Shown piece by piece: positions 16,398 to 23,795 of a DNA stretch of 38,561 nt. The stretch comes from Planctomicrobium piriforme (GTDB lineage Bacteria > Planctomycetota > Planctomycetia > Planctomycetales > Planctomycetaceae). Location: assembly GCA_945861445.1 (NCBI GenBank), contig CAMAVF010000015.1:1-38561 (forward strand), written 5' to 3'. Each line of letters begins with the position of its first letter. Position 1 is the stretch's first letter. The notes below the pieces were generated by a model. It ran no database searches, was not told the DNA's origin, and was given only the letters and a program-made list of their open reading frames with translations. The position numbers were made by a program, and so were the translations under genes.

Positions 16398-17504
16398 ATG
16401 CTTTCTTTCGCGCTGCTTTGTTTCGTTCCCGCCTGCCTGGTGTCCTGCCTGGGGACCGGCGTGATGCGGCGGCTGGCACCGCGGTGGGGGCTAATGGATC
16501 AACCGGCGGCTCGCAAAGTTCATCTTGTCCCCACTCCGTTGGGTGGCGGTATTGGGATCTGGCTGGGAGTCGTGGTTCCGCTGGTGGGTGGCTGGCTGGT
16601 GGCTTGGAGCCTGCCCATCATTCCCGGTCTAAAAGATTGGTTGCCGGCCGAGATCTTGCCGCATCTGGACGGGATCAAGTTTCGATCGGGGCAAATGTGG
16701 GCCGTCCTGGCTGGCGGGACTGCGTTGTCGATTATGGGGTTGTTCGATGACTGGAAAAGTCTCCCCTGGCAACCGCGGTTGCTCGTTCAGTTTCTGGTGG
16801 CCTGCGGTCTGGTGTTCGGAGCCGGCATCCATGCGACGGTTTTTGTCTCCGTACCGGCGGTCGGCGCCGTGCTGTCAGTGCTGTGGATTCTGGTGCTGAT
16901 CAACTCGTTCAATTTCCTGGACAATATGGATGGCTTGTCGGCTGGGATCGGTCTGATTGCCGCCAGCCTGTTCGGAGTCATCATGCTCAGCGCGACCAGC
17001 GAGCCGCGCTGGCTGGTGGGTGGAGCGCTGCTGATTCTGGCTGGTTCATTGCTTGGCTTTCTGTTGCACAACCGTCCCCCGGCGAAGATCTTCATGGGAG
17101 ATACCGGCAGCTACTTCATCGGGCTGATGCTCGCCTGTCTGACGGTGCAAGGGACCTTTTACGAATCTGGTCAGCGCGGCACGCACGTGATTTTCGCACC
17201 GTTATGCATTCTGGCTGTTCCGCTGTATGACATTTGCTCGGTGCTGCTGATCCGGATCTGGCAGGGACGTAGTCCATTTCAACCTGATAAGTCGCATTTT
17301 TCGCACCGCCTGGTCGAGATGGGTCTCAGCAAACCAGCCGCGGTCGCGACCATTCATTTGACAACATTGACGACGGGGCTGGCTGGATTGTTGCTGTATC
17401 AAGTCGAAGGGTGGTACGCAGCCGGTTTGGTCTGTGGTTTGATCGTGTGCGTGTTGGCGGTCATCGCCATCCTGGAAACGGCAGGACGCCAAGCACGAGA
17501 TTGA
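16398..17504 (+). CDS. WecA/TagO-like polyprenyl-phosphate sugar-1-phosphate transferase
   Basis: A 368-residue membrane enzyme of the MraY/WecA family that starts glycan assembly by moving a HexNAc-1-phosphate from a UDP-sugar to undecaprenyl phosphate on the cytoplasmic side. About ten or eleven membrane helices are visible. The active-site motifs are complete: GLFDDWKSL with D117/D118, NFLDNMDGLSAG with D175 and D178, FMGDTGSYF with D235, and the basic histidine loop DKSHFSHRLVEMG. The loop sequence and HLVPTPLGGG near the N-terminus fit the WecA/TagO/RfbD side of the family rather than MraY. It is followed after 2 bp by a ligase gene, so the two form an operon. No strong ribosome binding site precedes the ATG. 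Confidence 0.9.
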   Translation: MLSFALLCFVPACLVSCLGTGVMRRLAPRWGLMDQPAARKVHLVPTPLGGGIGIWLGVVVPLVGGWLVAWSLPIIPGLKDWLPAEILPHLDGIKFRSGQMWAVLAGGTALSIMGLFDDWKSLPWQPRLLVQFLVACGLVFGAGIHATVFVSVPAVGAVLSVLWILVLINSFNFLDNMDGLSAGIGLIAASLFGVIMLSATSEPRWLVGGALLILAGSLLGFLLHNRPPAKIFMGDTGSYFIGLMLACLTVQGTFYESGQRGTHVIFAPLCILAVPLYDICSVLLIRIWQGRSPFQPDKSHFSHRLVEMGLSKPAAVATIHLTTLTTGLAGLLLYQVEGWYAAGLVCGLIVCVLAVIAILETAGRQARD

Positions 17505-17506
17505 TC

Positions 17507-19945
17507 ATGACCACTCCGCGCACTTCACGTCGGCCAACGTCATCTGTCGCGGCTTCACCGCCCGATCAGGACGACCCTTTGCGCTGGGTGTGGTTGGCAC
17601 TGGTCAGCGGTCTATTTTTCGTCCGCTGGTGGCAGCCGACGGAAGGGACGGTCCTGGGTGACACCTTGCCGATTGCCGAGGGCTGGTTCCTGGCACTCGC
17701 GCTAGCCGGATGGCTGGGGATTCGAGGCACCGCGTGGCGGACCCGCTGGGACGGCGTGCAATGGGCGGTCTGCCTGCTGGCGGCAGGGCACGTCATCTCG
17801 GGGCTGGTCATCGTAGGAACGTCGGGCGATCGCCGGGCGGCGGTCAACTTGATTTGGGAATGGACCTCGCTCACCGTGGCGTTCCCTTTGCTGCGGATGG
17901 CATTGGCAACATCCGCAGCACGGCGCGAATGGACCGTGGTGGCCCTCGCGGCCGTGTTGACTTTGAGTTCTTATGGTTTGACGCAGCGGTTTGTGTTCTA
18001 TCCGCAGATGGTGAAACAGTACGAACGTCTCCGGCAGGAACTGGATCAACTCGAGCAATCCGCCAGTTCCGCGAGCGTGGCCGACGTGCAGCGGATGCAG
18101 AAAGTGCGTACTCAGATGCTGGGCAACGGGCTGCTGCCACACATGCTCAGTGGATCGGGCAGGACGCTGCTGGAAGGTCGCCTGAAGCACAGTTCTGAAC
18201 CGTTGGGGCGCTTTGCCCTGGCGAACACGTTTGCCGGTCTGCTGCTGGTGTGGTGGGCTGTCCTGGTGTTTCAAACGGTTCAGTTCTGGTTCAGCCTCCC
18301 TCGCGATTCGACTGCGGATCTCAAGCGTACTGGTATGCTTCGTCTCGGGGGGCTGATTCTGACTGTAGTGGTGGTTGGTTATTGTCTGCTGCTTACCAAA
18401 AGCCGTACCGCCTATGTGGGATGGGTGGTCAGTATGGTGGTCTGGACTCTCGCCAGTTGCTGGAAATGGTCGATTCCCCGGCGTCAGTTGGCCATTGGAG
18501 GGACTGTCGCGATGATCGGCGTGGTCTGCATCGCGCTGATCGCCGGCCTGTCGGGCGGTCTCGACCGGCTGGTTCTCGCGGAGGCCCCCAAATCGTTGCA
18601 GTATCGGCTGGAATACTGGTGGAGCAGTCTGCAAGTCATTCGCGAGTCGCCGCTGATCGGCGTGGGGCCGGGTCAGTTTCGGCAACATTATCTCGCCCAC
18701 AAACTGCCCCGTTCGAGCGAAGAAATCGCCGATCCCCACAACCTGGTGCTGGATGTTTGGGCCAACGGCGGCTTGATCGCGCTGGCAGGACTGGGCTCGC
18801 TGGTGATCTGCGTCACCAAACCGCTGTGGTCGGTGGTTTGGCAAGCTAGTTCGGCTGCAGAAACCAAGGCTGATATTTCCGCGCAAGTACATACCCCAAC
18901 AGCAATTCCGCTGGCCCGTTCGGTCGCTGAGTCGGGGGTGCCGCCGCGTCCGGCGCGAAAAATCCCACAACCCAGAGATCCTACGCGTAAAGGGACAATA
19001 GAACCGGATTTAAACACTGCGGTGACCAGCGGTTGGTGGAGTTCGATCCGATGGGGAGGATTAGCCGGTCTGTTGTCGTTGTGGCTGGTGGAAGGTGCCC
19101 TGGAAACGTCGCTGCTGGCGTTCCTGGCGGCTTGGTGCGTTGCTATTTGGGTCATCGACGTGCTCCTTCCCCAAGAGGCAATTCGACCTTTGAGCTGGAT
19201 GGCAGTCGGTTTGGGATTATTGACCCATTTGTGCGGTGCCGGAGGCATTGGGATGCCTGCGGTGACGCAATTGTTATTGCTGGTGACCATTTTTGCGGTG
19301 AGCGATGCGACTGCTGCGAAAGAAGTTCGCTTACCGAAGTGGGGGAATTGGATTATCTTGGCAGGTGGAGTGGGATTGTTGGCCGGTGGTTTCTGGACAG
19401 CAGCTCAACCAGTCGGGCAGGTGCAATCGCTGTTGACTCGGGCCGGTTATGCCAAGTTGCCTTCCCAGCAGGAGCAGTTGTATCAACAGGCGACACTGGC
19501 CGATCCGTGGGATCCGGAACCTTGGGAACGGCTGGCCGAAGCGTGGTTTGCCAAATGGAGAATGACCTCCGATTCAGATGATGTGGATTTTCGACGTGCC
19601 GTAGCGGCACAGGAGGCAGCGGTGAAACGCAACCCGCTCAGCTTCCATACGCACCGAACATTGGGGATGTTTTACAACGCCCATGCAGAGAAATCAGGTC
19701 AGCGGGAAGATCACGACGCCGCAGTACGAGAAATGCAATTTGCCCTGCAGCGCTATCCACACAATGCGGAGTTGCAGGCGGATTCGGCCGAAGTCTTCGT
19801 GGCTGCGGGAGATTCCCGCCTGGCGGCGGCGACAGCCAGGGCCGCACTGGAGCAGGATGACATCAATCATGCCGCCGGACATACCGATAAATGGTTGACC
19901 GAAAAAGTGCGCGAGCGGATGGTGAAGTTGGCGGAAGGCCGATAG
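17507..19945 (+). CDS. O-antigen ligase-like protein with C-terminal TPR region
   Basis: An 812-residue membrane protein. Residues 1-480 hold about ten membrane segments with the Wzy_C loop: TKSRTAYVGW, YRLEYWWSSLQVIRESPLIGVGPG (read as adjoining pieces) and DPHNLVLDVWANGG with H411. A polar, proline-rich insert (about 440-505) is followed by more hydrophobic segments and a soluble C-terminus of about 150 residues (from ADPWDPEPWERLAEAWF) with TPR-like helices. It should ligate or polymerise lipid-linked glycans outside the membrane, perhaps those started by the WecA-like enzyme next door. I chose ATG 17507, just after the upstream stop (TGATCATG), since a frame start at 17411 would lie inside that gene. 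A coiled-coil-like stretch (YERLRQELDQLEQ) sits in the first large loop. Confidence 0.85.
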   Translation: MTTPRTSRRPTSSVAASPPDQDDPLRWVWLALVSGLFFVRWWQPTEGTVLGDTLPIAEGWFLALALAGWLGIRGTAWRTRWDGVQWAVCLLAAGHVISGLVIVGTSGDRRAAVNLIWEWTSLTVAFPLLRMALATSAARREWTVVALAAVLTLSSYGLTQRFVFYPQMVKQYERLRQELDQLEQSASSASVADVQRMQKVRTQMLGNGLLPHMLSGSGRTLLEGRLKHSSEPLGRFALANTFAGLLLVWWAVLVFQTVQFWFSLPRDSTADLKRTGMLRLGGLILTVVVVGYCLLLTKSRTAYVGWVVSMVVWTLASCWKWSIPRRQLAIGGTVAMIGVVCIALIAGLSGGLDRLVLAEAPKSLQYRLEYWWSSLQVIRESPLIGVGPGQFRQHYLAHKLPRSSEEIADPHNLVLDVWANGGLIALAGLGSLVICVTKPLWSVVWQASSAAETKADISAQVHTPTAIPLARSVAESGVPPRPARKIPQPRDPTRKGTIEPDLNTAVTSGWWSSIRWGGLAGLLSLWLVEGALETSLLAFLAAWCVAIWVIDVLLPQEAIRPLSWMAVGLGLLTHLCGAGGIGMPAVTQLLLLVTIFAVSDATAAKEVRLPKWGNWIILAGGVGLLAGGFWTAAQPVGQVQSLLTRAGYAKLPSQQEQLYQQATLADPWDPEPWERLAEAWFAKWRMTSDSDDVDFRRAVAAQEAAVKRNPLSFHTHRTLGMFYNAHAEKSGQREDHDAAVREMQFALQRYPHNAELQADSAEVFVAAGDSRLAAATARAALEQDDINHAAGHTDKWLTEKVRERMVKLAEGR

Positions 19946-20011
19946 ATTCGGTGTGATGAGAGACGCAGACGTCACGGGTAACGGTCATTTGATAGAGGAA
20001 ATTCGGGTATC

Positions 20012-21196
20012 ATGTTGTGCTCCAAAAGCAACATCTGGTCTCAATGTTTTGTCGGTTGCCTGCTACTCGGGGTCTTGACGACCTGCGGTGTCGGATGCAA
20101 TTCGAGCAGCTCGCAAGGCACGGCGCCTCCACCGGCGACCGCTCCCGGCGCGACGACGTCGGCGCCCGCTACACCTGAGAAGCCCAAGGGGCAGGCGAAA
20201 GCCGTGATCGTCGGTGGCGACACCTACAATTTTGGCTCCACGGAAGTCGGACAACAGTTTGAACATGTCTTCGAGATCAAGAACGCCGGAACTGCTGATC
20301 TGACGCTCGAAAAGAGGCCGCCCAGTTGCACCACCTGTACCAGCTTCGAAGTCGACAAGGTGCTCTTGAAACCAAATGAAGTCGCCAGGGCTACGGTGAA
20401 GTGGCACGTTAAAGCCGAGAACCCTGAGTTTCGGCAGTACGCGCCCTTTAAGACCAACGATCCGGATCAGTTGGAACTCAAGATGCACGTGGCCGGCAAA
20501 GTCGTCAAACGGATTGTGCTCGAACCTATTGGCCAGTGGAACATCGGCGAAGTGACCGAAGGCCAGCCCAAGGAGTTCGTGGGAACGGTGACTTCCTCGA
20601 CGGTGGATAAGTTTGAAATTGAAGCCGTCACCAATGCGAATCCGAAACTGAAAGTCACCGCGATTCCCATGACTGCCGAGAAACTGGCCGAATTGAAGGT
20701 GAAATCGGGATACGAATTGAAGGCCGTGTTGGATTCCGACATTCCCGTGGGTGAGTTTCGTGATGCCGTCACAGTGAAGGTTCTCGATCCCAAACCGATC
20801 TCACTGGTCGTCGATGCCGTTGCCAAGCGCAGCGGGCCGCTGCAGTTGTTCGGCCCCGGCTGGAATGGAGACCGGATGCAACTGGCACTGAGTGCCTTTG
20901 ATCCCAAAGAGCCGCTGGTGGCCCGATTGTTTCTCTATACCCGAGGCATCCCGGACGAAACGAAGATCATCAAGGTTGATTGTCCTGACGATCGCTTTTC
21001 GTTTGAACTGAAGCCCGACAGCCGTTTCAAGGGCCAGGCGGGTGATCACCGACGCTACGAGTTATTTGTGAAGGTCGCGGCCAGCAATCGCCCCGCGGTC
21101 TACACGACCCTCCAGCCGTTGAAAGTCGAGATCAACACGAATCAAGAAAAAATCAAACTGCTCAAGCTAAAAATCACCTGCCAGGCACTGCCCTAA
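20012..21196 (+). CDS. DUF1573-type lipoprotein, first of a tandem pair
   Basis: A 394-residue exported lipoprotein. The N-terminus is hydrophobic (CFVGCLLLGVLTTCGVGC) with a likely lipidated cysteine in GVGC, then a Pro/Ala/Ser/Thr-rich linker (about 30-60). Residues 65-160 form an Ig-like DUF1573 (ASH-type) domain: YNFGSTEVGQQFEHVFEIKN, with the paired cysteines SCTTCT where the family often has SCGCT, and FKTNDPDQLELKMHVAG. The rest is probably further beta-sandwich domains. The function of DUF1573 proteins is unknown; a surface or periplasmic binding role is likely. AGAGGA lies upstream of the ATG. It begins 66 bp after the ligase gene and is a close paralogue of the next gene. Confidence 0.83.
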   Translation: MLCSKSNIWSQCFVGCLLLGVLTTCGVGCNSSSSQGTAPPPATAPGATTSAPATPEKPKGQAKAVIVGGDTYNFGSTEVGQQFEHVFEIKNAGTADLTLEKRPPSCTTCTSFEVDKVLLKPNEVARATVKWHVKAENPEFRQYAPFKTNDPDQLELKMHVAGKVVKRIVLEPIGQWNIGEVTEGQPKEFVGTVTSSTVDKFEIEAVTNANPKLKVTAIPMTAEKLAELKVKSGYELKAVLDSDIPVGEFRDAVTVKVLDPKPISLVVDAVAKRSGPLQLFGPGWNGDRMQLALSAFDPKEPLVARLFLYTRGIPDETKIIKVDCPDDRFSFELKPDSRFKGQAGDHRRYELFVKVAASNRPAVYTTLQPLKVEINTNQEKIKLLKLKITCQALP

Positions 21197-21221
21197 GTCA
21201 GCGCGCAGAATGAATTTGGTA

Positions 21222-21286
21222 GTAGCCGCACTTGCCATTGTGCGGGCGATCAACCGAACAGCCCGCGTTCTGGCCAACGCGGCTAC
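21222..21286. repeat. Palindromic element between paralogous genes
   Basis: The ends GTAGCCGC (21222-21229) and GCGGCTAC (21279-21286) are perfect inverted copies. Within lie hairpins CCGCAC-TTGCCATT-GTGCGG (21226-21245) and CCGCGTT-CTGGCC-AACGCGG (21263-21282). The outer stem and the inner hairpins share bases, so they are alternative folds. It fills most of the gap between the two DUF1573 genes and resembles a REP-type repeat, of a different sequence family from the one at 15655. Confidence 0.7.
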
Positions 21287-21341
21287 ACAATCTCTTCCGA
21301 ACTCCTACCTAGTTTTTGGCGATCGAGGAATCTCGGGAATT

Positions 21342-22511
21342 ATGAAGCGTTCTATCAACGACATTTGGTCGCCCTGTTTCGTCAGTTGCCTGCTGCTTGG
21401 GGTCTTGACGAGTTGCGCTGTCGGGTGCAATTCCGGTGCTTCCCCAGCGTCCGCGCCCCCGTCTGCTGCGAACCCGGCATCAACTCCCACTCAGGCACCC
21501 CAAGAGCAGCCTAAAGTCGTCGTAATGGGGGGCGGAACGCATGATTTCGGTTCGAGCGAAATGGACCAGGAATTTCAGCACGTATTTGAGATCAAGAATA
21601 CGGGCCAGGCGGAATTGACTCTCAAAAAGGGAACGACCAGTTGTTCGAAGTGTACCAGCTTTGAAGTCGACAAACTGCGGCTGAAACCGAACGAAGTCGC
21701 CAAAGCGACCGTCAAATGGAAGATCTTGAATGAGGTCCCGGAGTTCCGCCAATCGGCAACCATTACAACCAATGATCCGAGACGACCGGAAGTCCAATTG
21801 AATGTGACGGGCAAGGTTGTCAGGCGGTTCGCCATGGAACCGAGCGAGACTTGGATCATCGGTGAAGTTCTGGAGGGGCAGCCGAAGGAGTTCATCGGAA
21901 TGATCACATCTGCCGTCACCGACAAATTCGAAATTGAATCGGTCACGTGTTCGAATCCCAAGCTGACGTTGAACTGGGCGCCCTTGAGTGAGGAAAAACT
22001 CGCCGAGTTGAAAATCAAGAAGGGTTACGAGGTCAAGACCGTATTGAGTCCAGACATTCCCGTCGGTCCGTTCAAGGAAACGATTGTGGCGACACTGCTT
22101 ACCCCGGAACCCATCACGCGAAAAGTGGAAACGACTGCCAAACGCAGCGGGCCGCTGCAGATATTCGGGCCGGGTTGGAATGCAGAACGGAAACAGCTCG
22201 CGCTGAGTGCATTTGATCCCAAACAGCCGCTGGCCGTGCGGTTGCTCGTCTACACGCGCGGCGTACCGGACGAAACGAAAATCGTGAAGGTCGATTGCGC
22301 CGACGACCGCTTCACATTTGAACTGAAACCGGACAGCCGTTTCAAAGGCCAGTCCGGAGACCACCGCCGTTACGAGTTACTCGTGAACGTCGCACCCAGC
22401 ACTCGACCCGCGTATTACACAATCGGGCAGCCGTTGAACGTGGAGATCCACACGAATCAGGAAAAAGTCAAACAGATCAGCTTGAAAGTCACCTGCGCGG
22501 CCCTGCCGTGA
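21342..22511 (+). CDS. DUF1573-type lipoprotein, second of a tandem pair
   Basis: A 389-residue paralogue of the preceding gene product, alike along the whole length: both share IWSPCF/IWSQCF, CLLLGVLT, the CxxC pair (here SCSKCTSFEVDK), AKRSGPLQ and DSRFKGQ. The signal ends at a lipobox CAVGC, followed by a Ser/Ala/Pro-rich linker of about 35 residues and a DUF1573 Ig-like domain (HDFGSSEMDQEFQHVFEIKN). It should be a membrane-anchored exported protein of unknown binding role. I chose ATG 21342, which lines up with the paralogue's start and has GAGGAA and GGGAA upstream; the open frame back to 21210 runs through the palindromic element and is not credible as protein. Confidence 0.83.
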   Translation: MKRSINDIWSPCFVSCLLLGVLTSCAVGCNSGASPASAPPSAANPASTPTQAPQEQPKVVVMGGGTHDFGSSEMDQEFQHVFEIKNTGQAELTLKKGTTSCSKCTSFEVDKLRLKPNEVAKATVKWKILNEVPEFRQSATITTNDPRRPEVQLNVTGKVVRRFAMEPSETWIIGEVLEGQPKEFIGMITSAVTDKFEIESVTCSNPKLTLNWAPLSEEKLAELKIKKGYEVKTVLSPDIPVGPFKETIVATLLTPEPITRKVETTAKRSGPLQIFGPGWNAERKQLALSAFDPKQPLAVRLLVYTRGVPDETKIVKVDCADDRFTFELKPDSRFKGQSGDHRRYELLVNVAPSTRPAYYTIGQPLNVEIHTNQEKVKQISLKVTCAALP

Positions 22512-22579
22512 TTTTCGGACCGGTCTTGATGCACATTTCCAATGACGATTCACTCGCTTGCGCTTCGAGCTTGTATTCG

Positions 22580-22596
22580 CGGTCACTTCGTGACCG
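22580..22596. terminator. Short hairpin between convergent genes
   Basis: CGGTCAC-TTC-GTGACCG forms a 7-bp perfect stem with a 3-base loop in the 106-bp gap between the converging lipoprotein and aldo/keto reductase genes. Its position suits a two-way terminator, but there is no T-run on either side, so it may instead be part of an intergenic repeat. Confidence 0.35.
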
Positions 22597-22617
22597 GGAA
22601 GTACGGGTTTGCCGGAA

Positions 22618-23595
22618 TCACACGGCTCCTCGAGACACCGTTTGTCCGCGTGCGGCGATGGCCGCGTTGATCCGCGATAGCTGCTCGGCGTTCAAGTTCC
22701 AATTCATTCCGCCGGCATTGTCCTGAATCTGAGTGGGGCGTTTGGCTCCACACAGGGCGGCTGTAATGCCCGGATGCTGGATGGTCCAGTTGATGACCAG
22801 TTGCGCGACCGTCTTTCCAACTTCGGCGGCGATGGGACGCAGCACGTCAAGAAAATCCTGCGTCTTATGCCATTCCACGCCGTGAAACATGGGGTATTTC
22901 TGCCGGCCGTCACGGGCCTCGAACACGTGGTCGCGCGGCAGGTGGCCCGCCAGCAGGCCCTTCATCAACGGCCAGTAGCAAATCACCGACACGTGATGCT
23001 CGAGACACCAGGGAAGTTGTTCTCCTTCGATCTCGCGCTGCAGCATGTTGTAATGCGGTTGATAAGCGGACAAAGGACAGACTTGGGCAAATTCCCCGAG
23101 CTGTTGCAGAGTGAAATTGGACGCCCCGATGCTGCGGGCTTTTCCCGAATCCAGCAACTGCCGCAACGCGCTGGCAGATTCAGCCACCGGCACCTGTGGA
23201 TCGGGAGCGTGCAAATAGAGCAAATCGACGTAGTCGGTTTGCAGGCGGAGCAGACTTTCTTCGCACTCCCGCAGCAGCGTCGCAGGAGACGCATCCCGGA
23301 CTTGCTTTCCCTGCTCGTAATGAATGCCCCCCTTGGTCGCGATGATCACCTGCTGCCGATGAGCCCCCAGCGCGCGGGCGATCATCCGTTCGCTCTCGCC
23401 GGAATAGCCGTAGCAATAAGCCGTATCAAAGAAGTTGATGCCCGCATCCAATGCCGCGGCCAGTGTGGCCAGGCTCGACTCTTCGTCCACGCCGAGGCTG
23501 GTGATCCCGGTAATCGGCCAGCAGCCCATCGCCACCGGTGTCACCCAGAGATCGGTCTGGCCGATCTGTCTCAATTCGGGATCGCTCGGATTCAT
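22618..23595 (-). CDS. Aldo/keto reductase
   Basis: A 325-residue cytoplasmic NAD(P)H-dependent oxidoreductase with the (beta/alpha)8 fold, reducing aldehydes or ketones of unknown identity. The catalytic tetrad is complete: D57 and Y62 in FFDTAYCYG, K88 in IATKGG and H129 in LLYLHAPDP. Cofactor-binding parts are IGASNFTLQQLGEF and the C-terminal CGAKRPTQIQDNAGG. Length and motifs are standard for the family (YajO/GR_bet-like members). It is transcribed alone: convergent with the lipoprotein gene, and separated from the upstream decarboxylase gene by 200 bp with a long inverted repeat. The ATG has only a weak ribosome binding site. Confidence 0.92.
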   Translation of the reverse strand: MNPSDPELRQIGQTDLWVTPVAMGCWPITGITSLGVDEESSLATLAAALDAGINFFDTAYCYGYSGESERMIARALGAHRQQVIIATKGGIHYEQGKQVRDASPATLLRECEESLLRLQTDYVDLLYLHAPDPQVPVAESASALRQLLDSGKARSIGASNFTLQQLGEFAQVCPLSAYQPHYNMLQREIEGEQLPWCLEHHVSVICYWPLMKGLLAGHLPRDHVFEARDGRQKYPMFHGVEWHKTQDFLDVLRPIAAEVGKTVAQLVINWTIQHPGITAALCGAKRPTQIQDNAGGMNWNLNAEQLSRINAAIAARGQTVSRGAV

Positions 23596-23646
23596 ATTTG
23601 AAGTGTGTTGGTGACGCGGTCAATTCATCCACGACGAACTAACGAT

Positions 23647-23716
23647 CATCATCATCCTGCCCTCCATCATTCTGTCTCTCTTCTCTGGCAGAACGATGGA
23701 GGGCAGGATGATGATG
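23647..23716. repeat. Long near-perfect inverted repeat (28-bp arms)
   Basis: Arms 23647-23674 and 23689-23716 are inverted copies with one mismatch in 28 bases; each includes CATCATCATCCTGCCCTCC or its complement. The 14-base loop is pyrimidine-rich (TCTCTCTTCTCTGG). It lies in the 200-bp gap downstream of the decarboxylase and upstream of the aldo/keto reductase. It looks like a small transposon-like (MITE/REP) relic; in RNA it would be a very stable hairpin that could end or protect the decarboxylase transcript. Confidence 0.8.
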
Positions 23717-23795
23717 TGATGGGACTCTGTTCGGAGTATTACGCCTACACATTCCACGCTTGTGAAATCCGAAAGCGATTGAGGCCAGAAGCTGT

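Noticed and set aside
17702-18970. 422-codon open frame on the minus strand
   Set aside because: Antisense to the ligase-TPR gene; its product is rich in His, Arg and Gln with no fold signals, typical of a shadow frame.
21480-22364. 294-codon open frame on the minus strand
   Set aside because: Antisense to the second DUF1573 gene. The first DUF1573 gene gives only similar fragments on the opposite strand, as expected from paralogous shadows.
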